The notes beneath the pieces are model-generated. The model saw only the letters and a program-made list of their open reading frames with translations, was not told the origin of the DNA and searched no databases. 64,000 nt of DNA from Mastigias papua (Eukaryota > Cnidaria > Scyphozoa > Rhizostomeae > Mastigiidae): NCBI GenBank assembly GCA_964019165.1, contig OZ025271.1:8112275-8176274 (forward strand), given 5' to 3'. Positions 1 through 10,471 of this stretch are shown piece after piece. Position 1 is the stretch's first letter. Every line of letters starts with the position of its first letter. The translations under genes and the position numbers were made by a program.

Positions 1-1440
1 CACGCTAGGTGAATGAAGTAACATTTCGCATATATATGAGTTCAAAAAATTTTCCTTGAAGTTTCAAACGTAATCTATACGACAAATGTGTTCGATTTGA
101 TAAAACTCTACATGGAAAAGAGTTGAATGTTCCTGTTTGAAAAAATGAGATATATGACAAATTCCGCACATGCTTACTGTCAATGCCTATGTTTACAAAG
201 TCCTTTGATTACTGGTCATTTATTAGAGATTCAACAACATAGCTTTGACTGGAAATTGTGAAGTTTGGCTCAAGTTTTGCTGGCCTAGGGTTTAGCTAAT
301 TCATGTTGATGAGGTTTCCACAGGATTTTTACTCTTGAGGAAACCATCTATTTCATGACTGTTATGCCAATAAGGAGAATCTTCTACTAATGTTTTAAAC
401 ATGCATTTTCTGCAACTTCCTTGTCAGAGATAGCAATTCTTCTCAGATAAGACGAATTTCATTTAGAAATAAATATCAACCAATAGTGAAAACAGTAAAA
501 CAAGATATGCGATGTACATGGCAGCAATCAAAATAAGTATATTGATGTTGTATTCATTCACACACAGAAATCTAGTCACATTGTTTAGCAATGTTAATAA
601 TCATACTACAACAGCTGTAAATGCCTAGATAACTAACAAAAGACAAATGATAATAAATTATTGAGCTTAACGCCAAATGGTGCAAACATGCAAACTAATG
701 AATTAGGTTAGAAATACATTAATATTTCATATTCTTTAAAAGGAAAATACCCATTTAGCCATTTCAGCAACTACACAAGGCTAAGTCGTATGCCATATGC
801 AATCTAGTTTGAAAACATAAAGATTTATTTTGCAACATAAAGTACAGTAGCCAAAATGGTTTCAATTTGCAAACCACTAAGTCAAGTGCACAAGTAAAGT
901 GCACACTTGAGATCAAGTGCACACTTCCGTACTTGACAGTTTGCTCATGCACACTTGAAATCTCGTCGAAAATGATCAAACTCTGTAGTAGGAATAGAAC
1001 GGCCTTAGTCTGATACTAGAAGCCCATCCTTCATATATGTAAGTAAAATTGTTCTCTTTCTACCACCACGGATGTTGTGCAAAGTTTAGTTGCTTCAAGA
1101 AGTATCTCTCCTGCCAGACAATGTATGACTAAAGAGCATATGTAAAGGACTACTTCCCCTAACATGGAATGAAAAGCTGCCTATATAATGCAAAATTTTA
1201 TTATTTTCACTTGCATATTTTTGCCAATATTATTTTCTTACAGCAAAATGATCTGGCTATTTTGTATGAATTGAATCGCACAAGTAGTGAGGCATGTTAG
1301 ACTGCATATTAGCTTGTCACAAGATTTTGAATCGGTTTAAATTATTGAGATATTCATAAACCAGAAAAGATATCAGACCTAAATTTTCACATCTTTTCAA
1401 AATAATCACCATCACATTTTACGAAGAGTTTCATTCGATT
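1..1440. other. Unassigned AT-rich DNA
   Basis: No gene or mobile element is recognised here. ORFs are short and non-conserved. The only local structure is at about 885-965, where the motif AGTGCACACTTGA recurs three or four times in near-tandem, probably a small decayed repeat. Confidence 0.5.
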
Positions 1441-1443
1441 AAA

Positions 1444-2443
1444 TCAAGCAATAAAACAGTTATCCCATTGTTCATGTGATAGGTCCAAAACGGCACTACC
1501 AGATGCATTAACTTCATCAGCAGGAGCGCCAAACTTTTTCCTTGTCAATTTTTCTTTCACTGTTGGAAAGAGAAAAAGCCACAGAGTGCCAAATCTGGTG
1601 AATATGGTGGACGGGTCACCAATTGCATGGAATTTTGCGTGAGAAATCCATGGTTTGAGCAGCTGTGTGAGCAGATGCATTATCGTGGTGCCAGAGGAGC
1701 CTCTGTAGCTCACTTCTGGGGAGTTTGCTTTGCTAGGCATCGATAACTTGTGGTATGCAATGGTTTACATACTAAGTTGCATTCACTGCCGCCGATCGTC
1801 TAGCAGAACTGTAGCTACATGGTCCGTTTTCCCAAAGAAACATGAGATTATTTTTTCCAACGCTTTGCATCCTCTTACATTTTTGTGGGCGTTGCTCATC
1901 AGGAAAGATCCAAACGGACGATTGACGCTTTGTTTCAGGGTCAAATTGATATATCCAACTCGCATCCCCTGATACAATGTCGCATGCCTGCTTAGACCTG
2001 ACATGGTCAAACTTTTCCTGCATGAAGTGGCACCAACCTACACGACGCTCATTTTGCTCCTCAGTCAATGAATGGGGCACCTAACGGCCTGAAACCTTCC
2101 TAACCTTAAGATGCTCGTGTAATATTGTAGTTAATGCAGTCGCACCTATATATATTCTCCCCTGCATCATAATCTACTTCATTTGGCCATCTACTTTCAG
2201 CACCTTTTCTACAGTAGAGATGGTTTCAGGCAATACTGCAGTTTGGGGCCTTCCTGGGTGGGGGTAATCTTGTAAGCTCTCCTTACCTCTTCTAAATGTC
2301 GTACACCATCTAACAATAGTTTCCCTAGATGGTACAGCATCACTAAATGTCTCCAAAAGCTGTTTGAGGTACTCCTCTGGCGATAATCTTCTCCTAAAAC
2401 CATAGTAAATCATTGCAAGGTGTTCGCGTCGTTCAAGTTCCAT
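1444..2443 (-). pseudogene. Decayed mariner (Tc1/mariner) transposase
   Basis: A mariner-family cut-and-paste transposase is readable in pieces on the minus strand. Piece 1 (2443-2174) is the N-terminal HTH region, starting MELERREHLAMIYYGF and containing a GRPQTA linker. Piece 2 (2080-1772) holds the first catalytic Asp in GDASWIYQFDPETKRQS. In a second frame near 1690-1670 the motif HHDNASAHTA gives the second Asp. In a third frame the signature PPYSPDLAL gives the third Asp. Piece 3 (to 1444) is the C-terminal FLFPTVKEKL and LDLSHEQWDNCF. All three Asp positions can therefore be seen, but at least three frameshifts and an in-frame stop (R-stop-V just before VPHSLTEEQ, where mariners usually have Trp) make it non-functional. 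The terminal inverted repeats could not be placed with confidence. The family assignment is firm; the subfamily is not. Confidence 0.88.
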
Positions 2444-2782
2444 TTTGAAATCCGGAAAAAACCACAGGTGAAGGATTATAAAAAATTATCCAAAATCGTA
2501 AAAATGGTGCAAATCAACAAAATTTTCAAACACACTGTAGAAAGAGTAAATAACTCAAATACAGAGCAAACAATGTGATGCAATATGGGAACTTTGAATA
2601 TCTCAATAATTTTGGAGTCCTTAATAGCAATGTGTTTCAAAACTCTGGTTCCTTGTTCCTGGTTCTAGGAATTGAATATAATTGTATAACTAATGAGTCA
2701 TTATTAGTTCATTTGCATATAATAGAGATTGTCCAAAACTCTTTAGACCAGGGAAGGACAATAGGCCAAGGACTTGTCAAAT
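2444..2782. other. Spacer between mariner remnant and long-TIR element
   Basis: No gene seen. The right mariner terminus is probably in here but was not identified. The last four bases (2779-2782, AAAT) are repeated just after the long-TIR element at 5572-5575. Confidence 0.4.
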
Positions 2783-3706
2783 GGGTCATTCCACGGTAGA
2801 TCATACAATCGGTGTCAAGTCAAAATATTTAAAATCCATGAAATTTCTACTGTTGAATCAACTAGATGAGGTGATAAAATCCTGAAAATGTGAAGTTCAT
2901 AGCTCTAATCGTTCCAGTTTTATGGTATATTTTATGTTTCCATACTCGGCACAATGGACGAATTTTGGACATTGTCCAATTTTTGATGAGCTCTAACAAT
3001 AGAATTTGATACCCTCAGACCATTATACGTCCAGAGCATGTTTTTGGCATGGTGTTCTGTCAGAATAGCATAAATCACATGATGGCTATGCTGCTATCAA
3101 AAGCCAAAGGGTGCCATAAATGTCACAAAATGCATTTTTTGTGGTGATTTTCACCATTGTTGCATTTTCAAGTAGTTGTAGAATGTATATCGCACACTTC
3201 CACTACTTCCAAACCTATTTTCTGATAAATACTCATGATTTTTTGTGTGGAAATTAGAACTCAAGGTGTTTCATATCAGTTAGTTCCTAGCAAGGGGGTC
3301 GTTAGCATGCTTCAAGCGTCAGAAATTGTCAGAATTTTGCAAAAGTTTGCTGTTTTCTATCCATATATCTGAATAATTATGCAAGTTAGCTGAAAAAGCT
3401 TTTTTATGCTAAAAGTACATACACAATTGAATCAAAATTATCTAAAACAAAATTCTAGATTGTTCCTAATATGGTTCCCAGGCCCCTAGAAAATGACAGA
3501 ATTTTAAAAAAGGCAAAATTAGCTTAACTTCGAATGTACAGAAGCCATTGAGCTCTAAAACAATTTCGAAGTTTTTTTTCATTTTTCAAACTCCCACTGC
3601 ATGGTCTTTCTGCATAAGAGAGGATTTAACATAACGAGCATGCTTTGCTGGTGAAAAGGCGCTTCATATAGAGTCTGGTTTTGCAAAAGTCATTCCTATG
3701 AACAAG
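2783..3706 (+). repeat. Left 924-bp inverted arm of foldback element
   Basis: The arm runs from GGGTCATTCCACGG to CATTCCTATGAACAAG and matches the reverse complement of 4648-5571 along its whole length. No long ORF is present. It is AT-rich with homopolymer runs. Confidence 0.9.
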
Positions 3707-3890
3707 CTGAAAATCAAGTTGAGAACTAAGGAAGATGCCACGGAAGGTCAATTGGTTTACTGATGGATAACAGTGAACTTTGTTTAATTGTATATTTAAA
3801 GTCATAATGCTAAAATCAATATCAAGTAACTAGGAAAATTATCAGAATATAACATGTTTATATGTATGTATGAATGTTTATATAGCTCAT

Positions 3891-4427
3891 CTAGAAAAGG
3901 TTATCAAAGCATGAAAGTATATGACCAATATCTATATCCTCAAAGTAAACTTGTTCACCCGATTGGCATTTTGGAGCTTTGATTGTAGAAATTATGTGTT
4001 CAAAAGGTACCCAGCATATATCATCATTGCATTCATCAGGCTCTCTAATAGGTTCCACCAATCCCTCTAGTTCTTTGAAGCACCGAAAACATAGCTTTTT
4101 ACCGGGTATCAAGTCACTGAAGTTCTCAAATCGTTTTACATCCTCTAGTGAAATGTCTCTTAATGTGCTCCTAACATGACGGGAATGTTTCTGAAACGGA
4201 TCACAACACACTTTAAACCAACTGGGATATTTCTTAACAAAATGTGTATAGTGATGAAAGCAAACCAAACTCTTCTCTTCAAACCTTTGTATTCCAGAGC
4301 GATATTGTAGACATTCTACTTCTGCAGCGGAAAGCTTCTCTATTTCAATATAACCACGTTCTTTACGATAACTTGAACTATGACAATCTTTGCTATTAAA
4401 AACGCAATAATCTGGTGCACACGCCAT
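3891..4427 (-). CDS. Cys/His-rich 178-aa protein carried inside the foldback element
   Basis: This is a complete ORF with an ATG start. It is rich in paired Cys and His: APDYCVFNSKDCH near the start, then VCFHHYTHF (about residues 55-63), KVCCDPFQKHSRHVRSTL (about 73-90), PGKKLCFRCFKELE (about 109-122), and DDICW and APKCQSGEQ further on. The CCDPF-x-KH and KLC-xx-C pattern resembles a family of uncharacterised zinc-binding-like proteins that I recall as multicopy in cnidarian, sponge and insect genomes. That match is from memory and no function is established. It has no transposase, RT or recombinase motif. The frame is intact inside otherwise non-coding DNA, so it may be selected, be a captured host exon, or simply be young. 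It could be the first exon of a longer gene. Confidence 0.55.
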   Translation of the reverse strand: MACAPDYCVFNSKDCHSSSYRKERGYIEIEKLSAAEVECLQYRSGIQRFEEKSLVCFHHYTHFVKKYPSWFKVCCDPFQKHSRHVRSTLRDISLEDVKRFENFSDLIPGKKLCFRCFKELEGLVEPIREPDECNDDICWVPFEHIISTIKAPKCQSGEQVYFEDIDIGHILSCFDNLF

Positions 4428-4647
4428 TAACTCAAGGAAGAAATAATGTCACTTTCGTTCAGTAGTTAAATTTACAGTGTAACTTAACACGTTACGAACC
4501 CAAATCTATATATAGTATACAAACCTACATTCGGACATTAAAAAGTTATTATTAGAGTAGAAAATGTTAATTCAAATTTTATTTTATGGAATAATAAACA
4601 AGATTGTTATTTTCCTGCAGGAACTTTACTTTTAAGCCACTCCTAAA

Positions 4648-5571
4648 CTTGTTCATAGGAATGACTTTTGCAAAACCAGACTCTATATGAAGCGCCTTTT
4701 CACCAGCAAAGCATGCTCGTTATGTTAAATCCTCTCTTATGCAGAAAGACCATGCAGTGGGAGTTTGAAAAATGAAAAAAACCTTCGAAATTGTTTTAGA
4801 GCTCAATGGCTTCTGTACATTCGAAGTTAAGCTAATTTTGCCTTTTTTAAAATTCTGTCATTTTCTAGGGGCCTGGGAACCATATTAGGAACAATCTAGA
4901 ATTTTGTTTTAGATAATTTTGATTCAATTTTGTATGTACTTTTAGCATAAAAAAGCTTTTTCAGCTAACTTGCATAATTATTCAGATATATGGATAGAAA
5001 ACAGCAAACTTTTGCAAAATTCTGACAATTTCTGACGCTTGAAGCATGCTAACGACCCCCTTGCTAGGAACTAATTGATATGAAACACCTTGAGTTCTAA
5101 TTTCCACACAAAAAATTATGAGTATTTATCAGAAAATAGGTTTGGAAGTAGTGGAAGTGTGCGATATACATTCTACAACTACTTGAAAATGCAACAATGG
5201 TGAAAATCACCACAAAAAATGCATTTTATGACATTTATGGCATCCTTTGGCTTTTGATAGCAGCATAGCCATCATGTGATTTTTGCTATTCTGACAGAAC
5301 ACCATGCCAGAAACATGCTCTGGACGTATAATGGTCTGAGGGTATCAAATTCTATTGTTAGAGCTCATCAAAAATTGGACAATGTCCAAAATTCGTCCAT
5401 TGTGCCGAGTATGGAAACATAAAATATGCCATAAAACTGGAACTATTAGAGCTATGAACTTCACATTTTCAGGATTTTATCACCTCATCTAGTTGATTCA
5501 ACAGTAGAAATTTAATGGATTTTAAATATTTTGACTTGACACCGATTGTATGATCTACCGTGGAATGACCC
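4648..5571 (-). repeat. Right 924-bp inverted arm of foldback element
   Basis: Mirror copy of 2783-3706, of equal length and with scattered single-base differences. The inner end begins CTTGTTCATAGGAATG and the outer end is CCGTGGAATGACCC. Confidence 0.9.
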
Positions 5572-5575
5572 AAAT

Positions 5576-6360
5576 GTTAAATGAAAAGGCAAGTATCGAT
5601 TGTGCTGTACATCATGAACAGTTTTGCAGTAAAAGCTAAAGAATGGAAGTAAACTTTTAATTCAACAAATGGGACTGATAGATCTATCTCACCCATTGAA
5701 TAATGTAACAAATTACACTATAGGAGGGGCTATAGCCTTCTTACGTGTTCTATTACGTAGTACATAATTCTAAAAAATTGCTAAATATTTTCAAAATGAA
5801 ATATATTGAGACATAATAAAACATGCAGTATTTATTGAATCATGAGCTATAATTCGAAATTAACCAAAGACTAAAACATTAAAAGATCTTATTTATCAGA
5901 ATTAAATATAAAATATATTAGTCATGGAGTAAATTGTTTTCAACTTGAATGTGAAGTTTGTTGTTAAATCTTATTCATCTTGTCTTCTCTCTTTCATTAC
6001 CTTACTTACAAAGTAGTTGGCATCATGAAAAGCAATTGAAAGCAACAGATCATCAAACTAATTTACTTTGGAACTTATTTTGTTTTAAGTACTGAGCATT
6101 GTCAATCAAAATGATTTAAACATTTACAAATGAACATGTTGAACATTATCATTAGAACATTTTGTTTTATTGATATATAATATCTATAATTTCAACAATC
6201 ATCGTTTCTAGGAAGGTTCATTCAACGGGAAAATGGGACTGGAAGTAGATGGTCATTTTCCACATTAAAGTCAGATATGCCTGAGCTCCTAAAGGTCTAC
6301 CCCTTAGCATATAAATCTGAGTAAACCATTGTTTTCTGACATGGTTTTACAACCAAATAT
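5576..6360. other. Unassigned AT-rich DNA
   Basis: No ORF above 60 codons and no recognised repeat. The sequence reaches the LINE 3' tail at 6361. Confidence 0.4.
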
Positions 6361-8045
6361 GCCAGTTTCAGTTTCAGTTTCAGTTTTCATTCATTTATCA
6401 ATTAATCCCAAATACAGTCTACAAGTAATTACATAAAAAACATTATTAAATACAAACTACATTTAATTTAACATTGATTATAAGAAACACAAAAAGGACA
6501 AAAGCCTATTACAAGGTTGTATTTAAGATTAATTGACTAAGGAGGAACTCTCTAAATAGATAAACTAATCGAGAGAGAGTCCCCCCAATAAAAACAAAGA
6601 AAACTAAAAGAATTTTATTAAAAACTACAACGAACCAGATCCAGATGTGTATCAAGTAGCAAGCAATTGCGAGATTCCGTTAAGCTTTGAGCTACTAAAT
6701 GAAAGTGTCAACGTAAATATGAGTCTATAAAAAAGGTCTTGAGACTGGATCGAAATACTGAAGCAGAACAAGAAATCCGAATGAAAAGTGGGAGTGTATT
6801 CCAAAGTTTGGAACCAAAATACTTGATTGTTTTAAGACCATAAATTGTGGTATTTTTTAAGGATTGAAAGAGGTCACCCCTGGTTACCTGACGAGTTACA
6901 ATTCTATGAACAGATGAGTTCGGAGTAAAGTATGTGTGAAAGCAGGCAGGAGATACTTTGTTTAGAGCTTTGTAGACAAACGTCAGAATATTTAATTGTA
7001 TAGCATCTTCGAGCTTAAGAATCTTTAGTGAATTAAAAATTTTTGAAGATGGAGCTGCAAAATGCGAAAGCTGATGCATCTTAAGATTTTCTTTTGGAGA
7101 AGGTAAAGAGGCTTTAGATAAGTATCATATGTTAACCCCCAAGCAGTAATGCCATAATTGAGAAATGAGGAAAACAGAGAATTATAGAGGCTGATCAGAG
7201 CTTGCAAGGGAATGTAGTGTCTTATTTTGAAACATATTCCGGAAGTTCTGGTTAGTTTTTTATGAAGTTCAGAGATATGGTATTTCCAAGTGAGATGTTC
7301 ATCTAACAAGATTCCTAGAAGTTTCACATACTTAGACCTTGAAATGTTTTTCTTGCCAAGTTTAATGTCAATAGCGTCAGATAATTTTTTCCTGGGAGAA
7401 TGAAAAAGGACAAAGTTTTGTCGATGTTAAGTGCCAGTTTGTTACAGTCGAGCCAAGATTTGATCTTACACAGCTCTTTATTAACAACTCTAGTTAGGCT
7501 ATCGATATCATCAGCTTCTAAGTAAATGTTTGTGTCATCAGCAAACAGGAAGAATGACAATACACTAGTAGCATTTGGTAAGTCGTTAATGTAGATAAGA
7601 AATAGGATAGGTCCAAGGAAGGATCCCTGTGGTACACCACATGTTATATCACATAAGGAAGAGGAATAGCCATTAATTGATACCAATTGTCTACGATTGC
7701 TAAGGTAAGATTCAAACCAATCAAGAGCAGTGTCTCTTATACCATAATGTTCTAGTTTTTTAAGCAGTATTCCATGATTAACAGTATCGAAAGCTTTTTG
7801 CAGATCTATGAAAATTCCACAGCCAAGTCTGTTATTGTCGAGAGTTGATTTAATACTTTCAGTTAAAGTAACTAGTGCATGTTCTGTAGAGTGACCACTG
7901 CGAAATCCGAATTGCATACTGAATAAGACCTCACATGTTTCAAGAAACTTTTGAAGGCGAGCCTGCATAAGTTTTTCGACTATTTTACTAAAAATGGAAA
8001 GCAATGAAATTGGTCTGTAGTTACATGTTTTGGTCTTGAGACCTT
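6361..8045 (-). pseudogene. 5'-truncated CR1/jockey-like LINE, reverse transcriptase part
   Basis: This is a non-LTR retrotransposon remnant on the minus strand. The RT palm is readable from about 8045: NYRPISLLSIFSKI (its first codons lie upstream of the nominal ORF start), then FGFRSGHSTEHAL, IFIDLQKAFDTVNH, CGVPQGSFLGPILFLIYIND and the catalytic FLFADDTNIY, ending near 7324. The frame shifts at about 7325 into LLGILLDEHLTWKYHISEL (thumb/connector, to 7025) and again near 7080 into the C-terminal FGSKLWNTLPLFIR region (to 6708). About 350 bp of 3' UTR follow. The 3' end is a short tandem tail, AAACTG repeats on the minus strand (6361-6385), as is usual for CR1-group LINEs. There is no endonuclease domain, so the copy is 5'-truncated at about 8045. 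With at least two frameshifts it is inactive. Confidence 0.88.
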
Positions 8046-9035
8046 TTTGGAGATGTCTGAGCGAGTGCCTGTGCTAGAGAATTCCTGAAAATGGAGGCAA
8101 GGAAGCCCCAAATTCCGATGCAAAAAACTCCACAAAAAATGATACAACATAAATGGTCACAGAAAACTACACCTGAAACGAGAAGAGAAAGCGATTAGAC
8201 AATTCTAATAAACTGAGCCAATATATAACAACAAAACTAAACAAATAATAAGGGACGGGTGGGAGGGAAAAAATGAGCAGAACGAAGCAGAGCGTGCTTG
8301 GACCAAAATCAGATGCCCCTACCAAAGTCCACTCCCTTAACTACCATAAAACTAAATCAAGGGACCCCCAAACAAAGAAAATAAAACATTTCAAAATCTC
8401 TGCTATTCAATTAAAACCCCCTTGGACAGTCTTTCCAGCCAAACCAAGTGCAAACGACCAAAATGCACCATAAGCGTGAATACCAATTCTCAAAACAACT
8501 AGAGAAACCTTTAGGTACGTGAAACTGCATTCCCCATATGCTAAAGGCATGTAAACCAGCATTCTTCGTGAAATTAACTCTGATAAAATTTCATTTAATC
8601 ATCATTTAATTTCTTACTCCGAATCAAATGCAACCTAAATAACTTGTAACTCCCTCATTAAGGCTATAACCATCACTAAGTCAGGTCTTGAGGCTACCTT
8701 CAGTCATTATAGGGAGCATTGTTGGCCATTGATGCATCGGCTCAAAACGCTCAACCTATCTTGTGACACTGTTCAACAAAATAGCCAAAACTCAAAATAT
8801 CAACAAGTTGAATTCTGGGGAGGGAATGGACAGGAAAAGTATCCTTTTTCCCTCCATAGATCCCACAGGGATCCCCCATTCCCCACCAGAACAATTAATT
8901 TTTGAAGAACAGAAATGAAAGTAGCCTCAAAACAAGCCCAGAAACAAAACAACCGGTCAAAAACAAGAACTTACCTAAAAGTTAATACTTACCAAAGCTG
9001 TAAAAGAATTTCGCAGCCACAGCACCACAATACAT
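8046..9035. other. Unassigned DNA between LINE and DIRS-type element
   Basis: No supported gene. One 66-codon frame (8273-8473) lacks recognisable motifs. Part of this stretch may be the distal 3' region of the adjacent tyrosine-recombinase retroelement, whose outer end could not be fixed. A local imperfect hairpin around GGGATCC lies near 8865-8880. Confidence 0.4.
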
Positions 9036-9207
9036 GCACATTAACTGGCTCGACATGAGCCTACACAGCTATGCTCACCAAGAGCATGCACATTAACTGG
9101 CTCGACATGAGCCTACACAGCTATGCTCACCAAGAGCATGCACATTAACTGGCTCGACATGAGCCTACACAGCTATGCTCACCAAGAGCATGCACATTAA
9201 CTGGCTC
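9036..9207. repeat. 52-bp tandem repeat, about 3.3 copies
   Basis: Three identical 52-bp units start at 9036, 9088 and 9140 (each begins GCACATTAACTGGCTC and ends CACCAAGAGCAT). A fourth copy starting at 9192 breaks down after about 16 bases. Units are adjacent with no spacers, so this is a tandem minisatellite. It lies just downstream of the 3' end of the DIRS/Ngaro-type element and shares the GAGCxT/GCTCA word content of that terminal region, so it may belong to the element's end. Confidence 0.92.
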
Positions 9208-9319
9208 AACACGTGCTGAACGAGGGCTAGCCAAGGGAGATAGCAAAAACTAATCCCCCCTGAACAAGCCCCTCGGCTACGAGCCAAAACACACGGCTCA
9301 ACAAGAGCCAAAAACTTTG

Positions 9320-9479
9320 CTCAACTAGAGCAACTCTCACTCTGTCGCTCCGAGGAGCGAGACTCCCGCACTAAATGACTCACGCAAAACAATGCTCACC
9401 AAGAGCACACCACTAACACACGTTACTCAACTAGAGCAACTCTCACTCTGTCGCTCCGAGGAGCGAGACTCCCGCACTA
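9320..9479. repeat. 54-bp direct repeat pair (candidate B1/B2 of split direct repeats)
   Basis: Identical 54-bp copies lie at 9320-9373 and 9426-9479, starting CTCAACTAGAGCAACTCTCA and ending GACTCCCGCACTA, with weaker similarity for about 15 more bases. Each contains the palindrome TCGCTCC-GA-GGAGCGA. A 52-bp spacer separates them. Their place directly 3' of the recombinase gene is where YR retroelements carry their split repeats. Confidence 0.8.
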
Positions 9480-9554
9480 GAAGACTCACTCAAACACAAA
9501 CGATATAAATATAACTCAACAGGAAACATATAAACACTATCTCAAAACCCAACG

Positions 9555-10379
9555 TCAGAATTTGAACTGCCCAAGAGTCCTTGAAGCTGATGCCAAGCTG
9601 TCCACCAGTAATTTCACATAAAGATTGTATGCATCACTGGTCCACCGTCCTAGTGCTTTGATAAGGTAATCCGGAAAACCAAGAGCGGCAGCAGTCGACG
9701 CAGCTCCAACCCGAAAACTGTGTAGGGTATAATGACCTTCAATGCCACTCTCTTTTAATATCCACTTTAACTGGTTAAAAAACTTACTTTTAGTCAAGGG
9801 GGAGAACCTATTGTCTACAAAAAGAGGACCTTCTTTCTTCCCACTAGACCAAAGGTAAGAAGGCAAGGCATCTACTGGACAAATGATGGAATGTGCACAA
9901 GCTAAGACTAAAGTATAACCCTTCCCAAACTGGTCAGTTTTAGAAAAACGTAAACGAACAAACACCTTTTGGGGGAGCTGAGAACTATCAACAGATATAT
10001 CTGACAATGCTAAAAACTTACCCTTGAATAAATCCTCCTTACTAGTTGTAAACTCTGCTGAATGCAAAAAACCAAAAAATGCAGTACAGCACGCAGCCCA
10101 AAACATTTTATCATCATGATTGGAAAAATCAAGATGATCCTTAATTAAGACCAGGATCGCAGGCGTGATAGGCAACTTAGACACCCCCGGCCTAGAATTT
10201 ACACGCTTAGCACCTTTAAGAGCAATAGATATACGACAAGAGCCTAATAAGGGATCTGAAAAACCATGCATTAAATGAAGTGACCTCACAGCGGATAAGT
10301 AGGTGCGAATAGTGGATGGTTGACACCTTTCATTTAAAAAACCAATAAAACGAAGAATAGTTAACTCAGAGGCTGGCAA
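9555..10379 (-). CDS. Tyrosine recombinase of DIRS/Ngaro-type element (catalytic Arg I lost)
   Basis: This is the recombinase that would integrate the circular cDNA of the element. Conserved parts in order: the core-binding region CQPSTIRTYLSAVRSLH, the domain around ACCTAFFGFLHSAEF, the HSFRVGAAST box (His and second Arg), and LGRWTSDAYNLYVK with the nucleophilic Tyr. In this family FFGFL is normally followed by Arg, the first catalytic residue. Here the codon is CAT (His), one G-to-A change from CGT, so strand cleavage should fail. The same frame stays open upstream to at least about 10535 (LDTKSLADSNQKTYSSAHKC), which is clearly recombinase N-terminal sequence. The true coding region therefore begins inside the RT ORF, overlapping it in the -1 frame, and the nominal start at 10379 is not the real one. 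There are no other breaks. Confidence 0.9.
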   Translation of the reverse strand: MPASELTILRFIGFLNERCQPSTIRTYLSAVRSLHLMHGFSDPLLGSCRISIALKGAKRVNSRPGVSKLPITPAILVLIKDHLDFSNHDDKMFWAACCTAFFGFLHSAEFTTSKEDLFKGKFLALSDISVDSSQLPQKVFVRLRFSKTDQFGKGYTLVLACAHSIICPVDALPSYLWSSGKKEGPLFVDNRFSPLTKSKFFNQLKWILKESGIEGHYTLHSFRVGAASTAAALGFPDYLIKALGRWTSDAYNLYVKLLVDSLASASRTLGQFKF

Positions 10380-10471
10380 TGCAGATCCATTCTTGTCAAA
10401 GAGTCGAAATTGAATGCAAAAGTTAATGAAGCATTTATGCGCTGAAGAATACGTTTTCTGATTGGAATCAG

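Larger units (their letters stand above)
2783..5571. mobile_element. 2.8-kb foldback (long-TIR) DNA element with internal ORF
   Basis: The two ends are near-perfect inverted copies of 924 bp each, beginning GGGTCATTCCACGG at 2783 and ending with its reverse complement at 5571. The 941-bp centre (3707-4647) holds a single 178-codon ORF on the minus strand. AAAT directly flanks both ends (2779-2782 and 5572-5575) and is the likely target-site duplication, although the terminal T/A leaves its exact length ambiguous. Arms differ only at scattered positions, for example GTTAGTTCC in one and ATTAGTTCC in the other near 3283 and 5070, so the element is young or the arms are kept alike by conversion. 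No transposase catalytic domain is seen, so it is probably non-autonomous. A transcript through it would form a long double-stranded hairpin. I do not recognise the superfamily. Confidence 0.85.

Noticed and set aside
9036..9207. CRISPR-like array of 52-bp repeats.
   Set aside because: Repeats are head-to-tail with no unique spacers, in a eukaryotic context.
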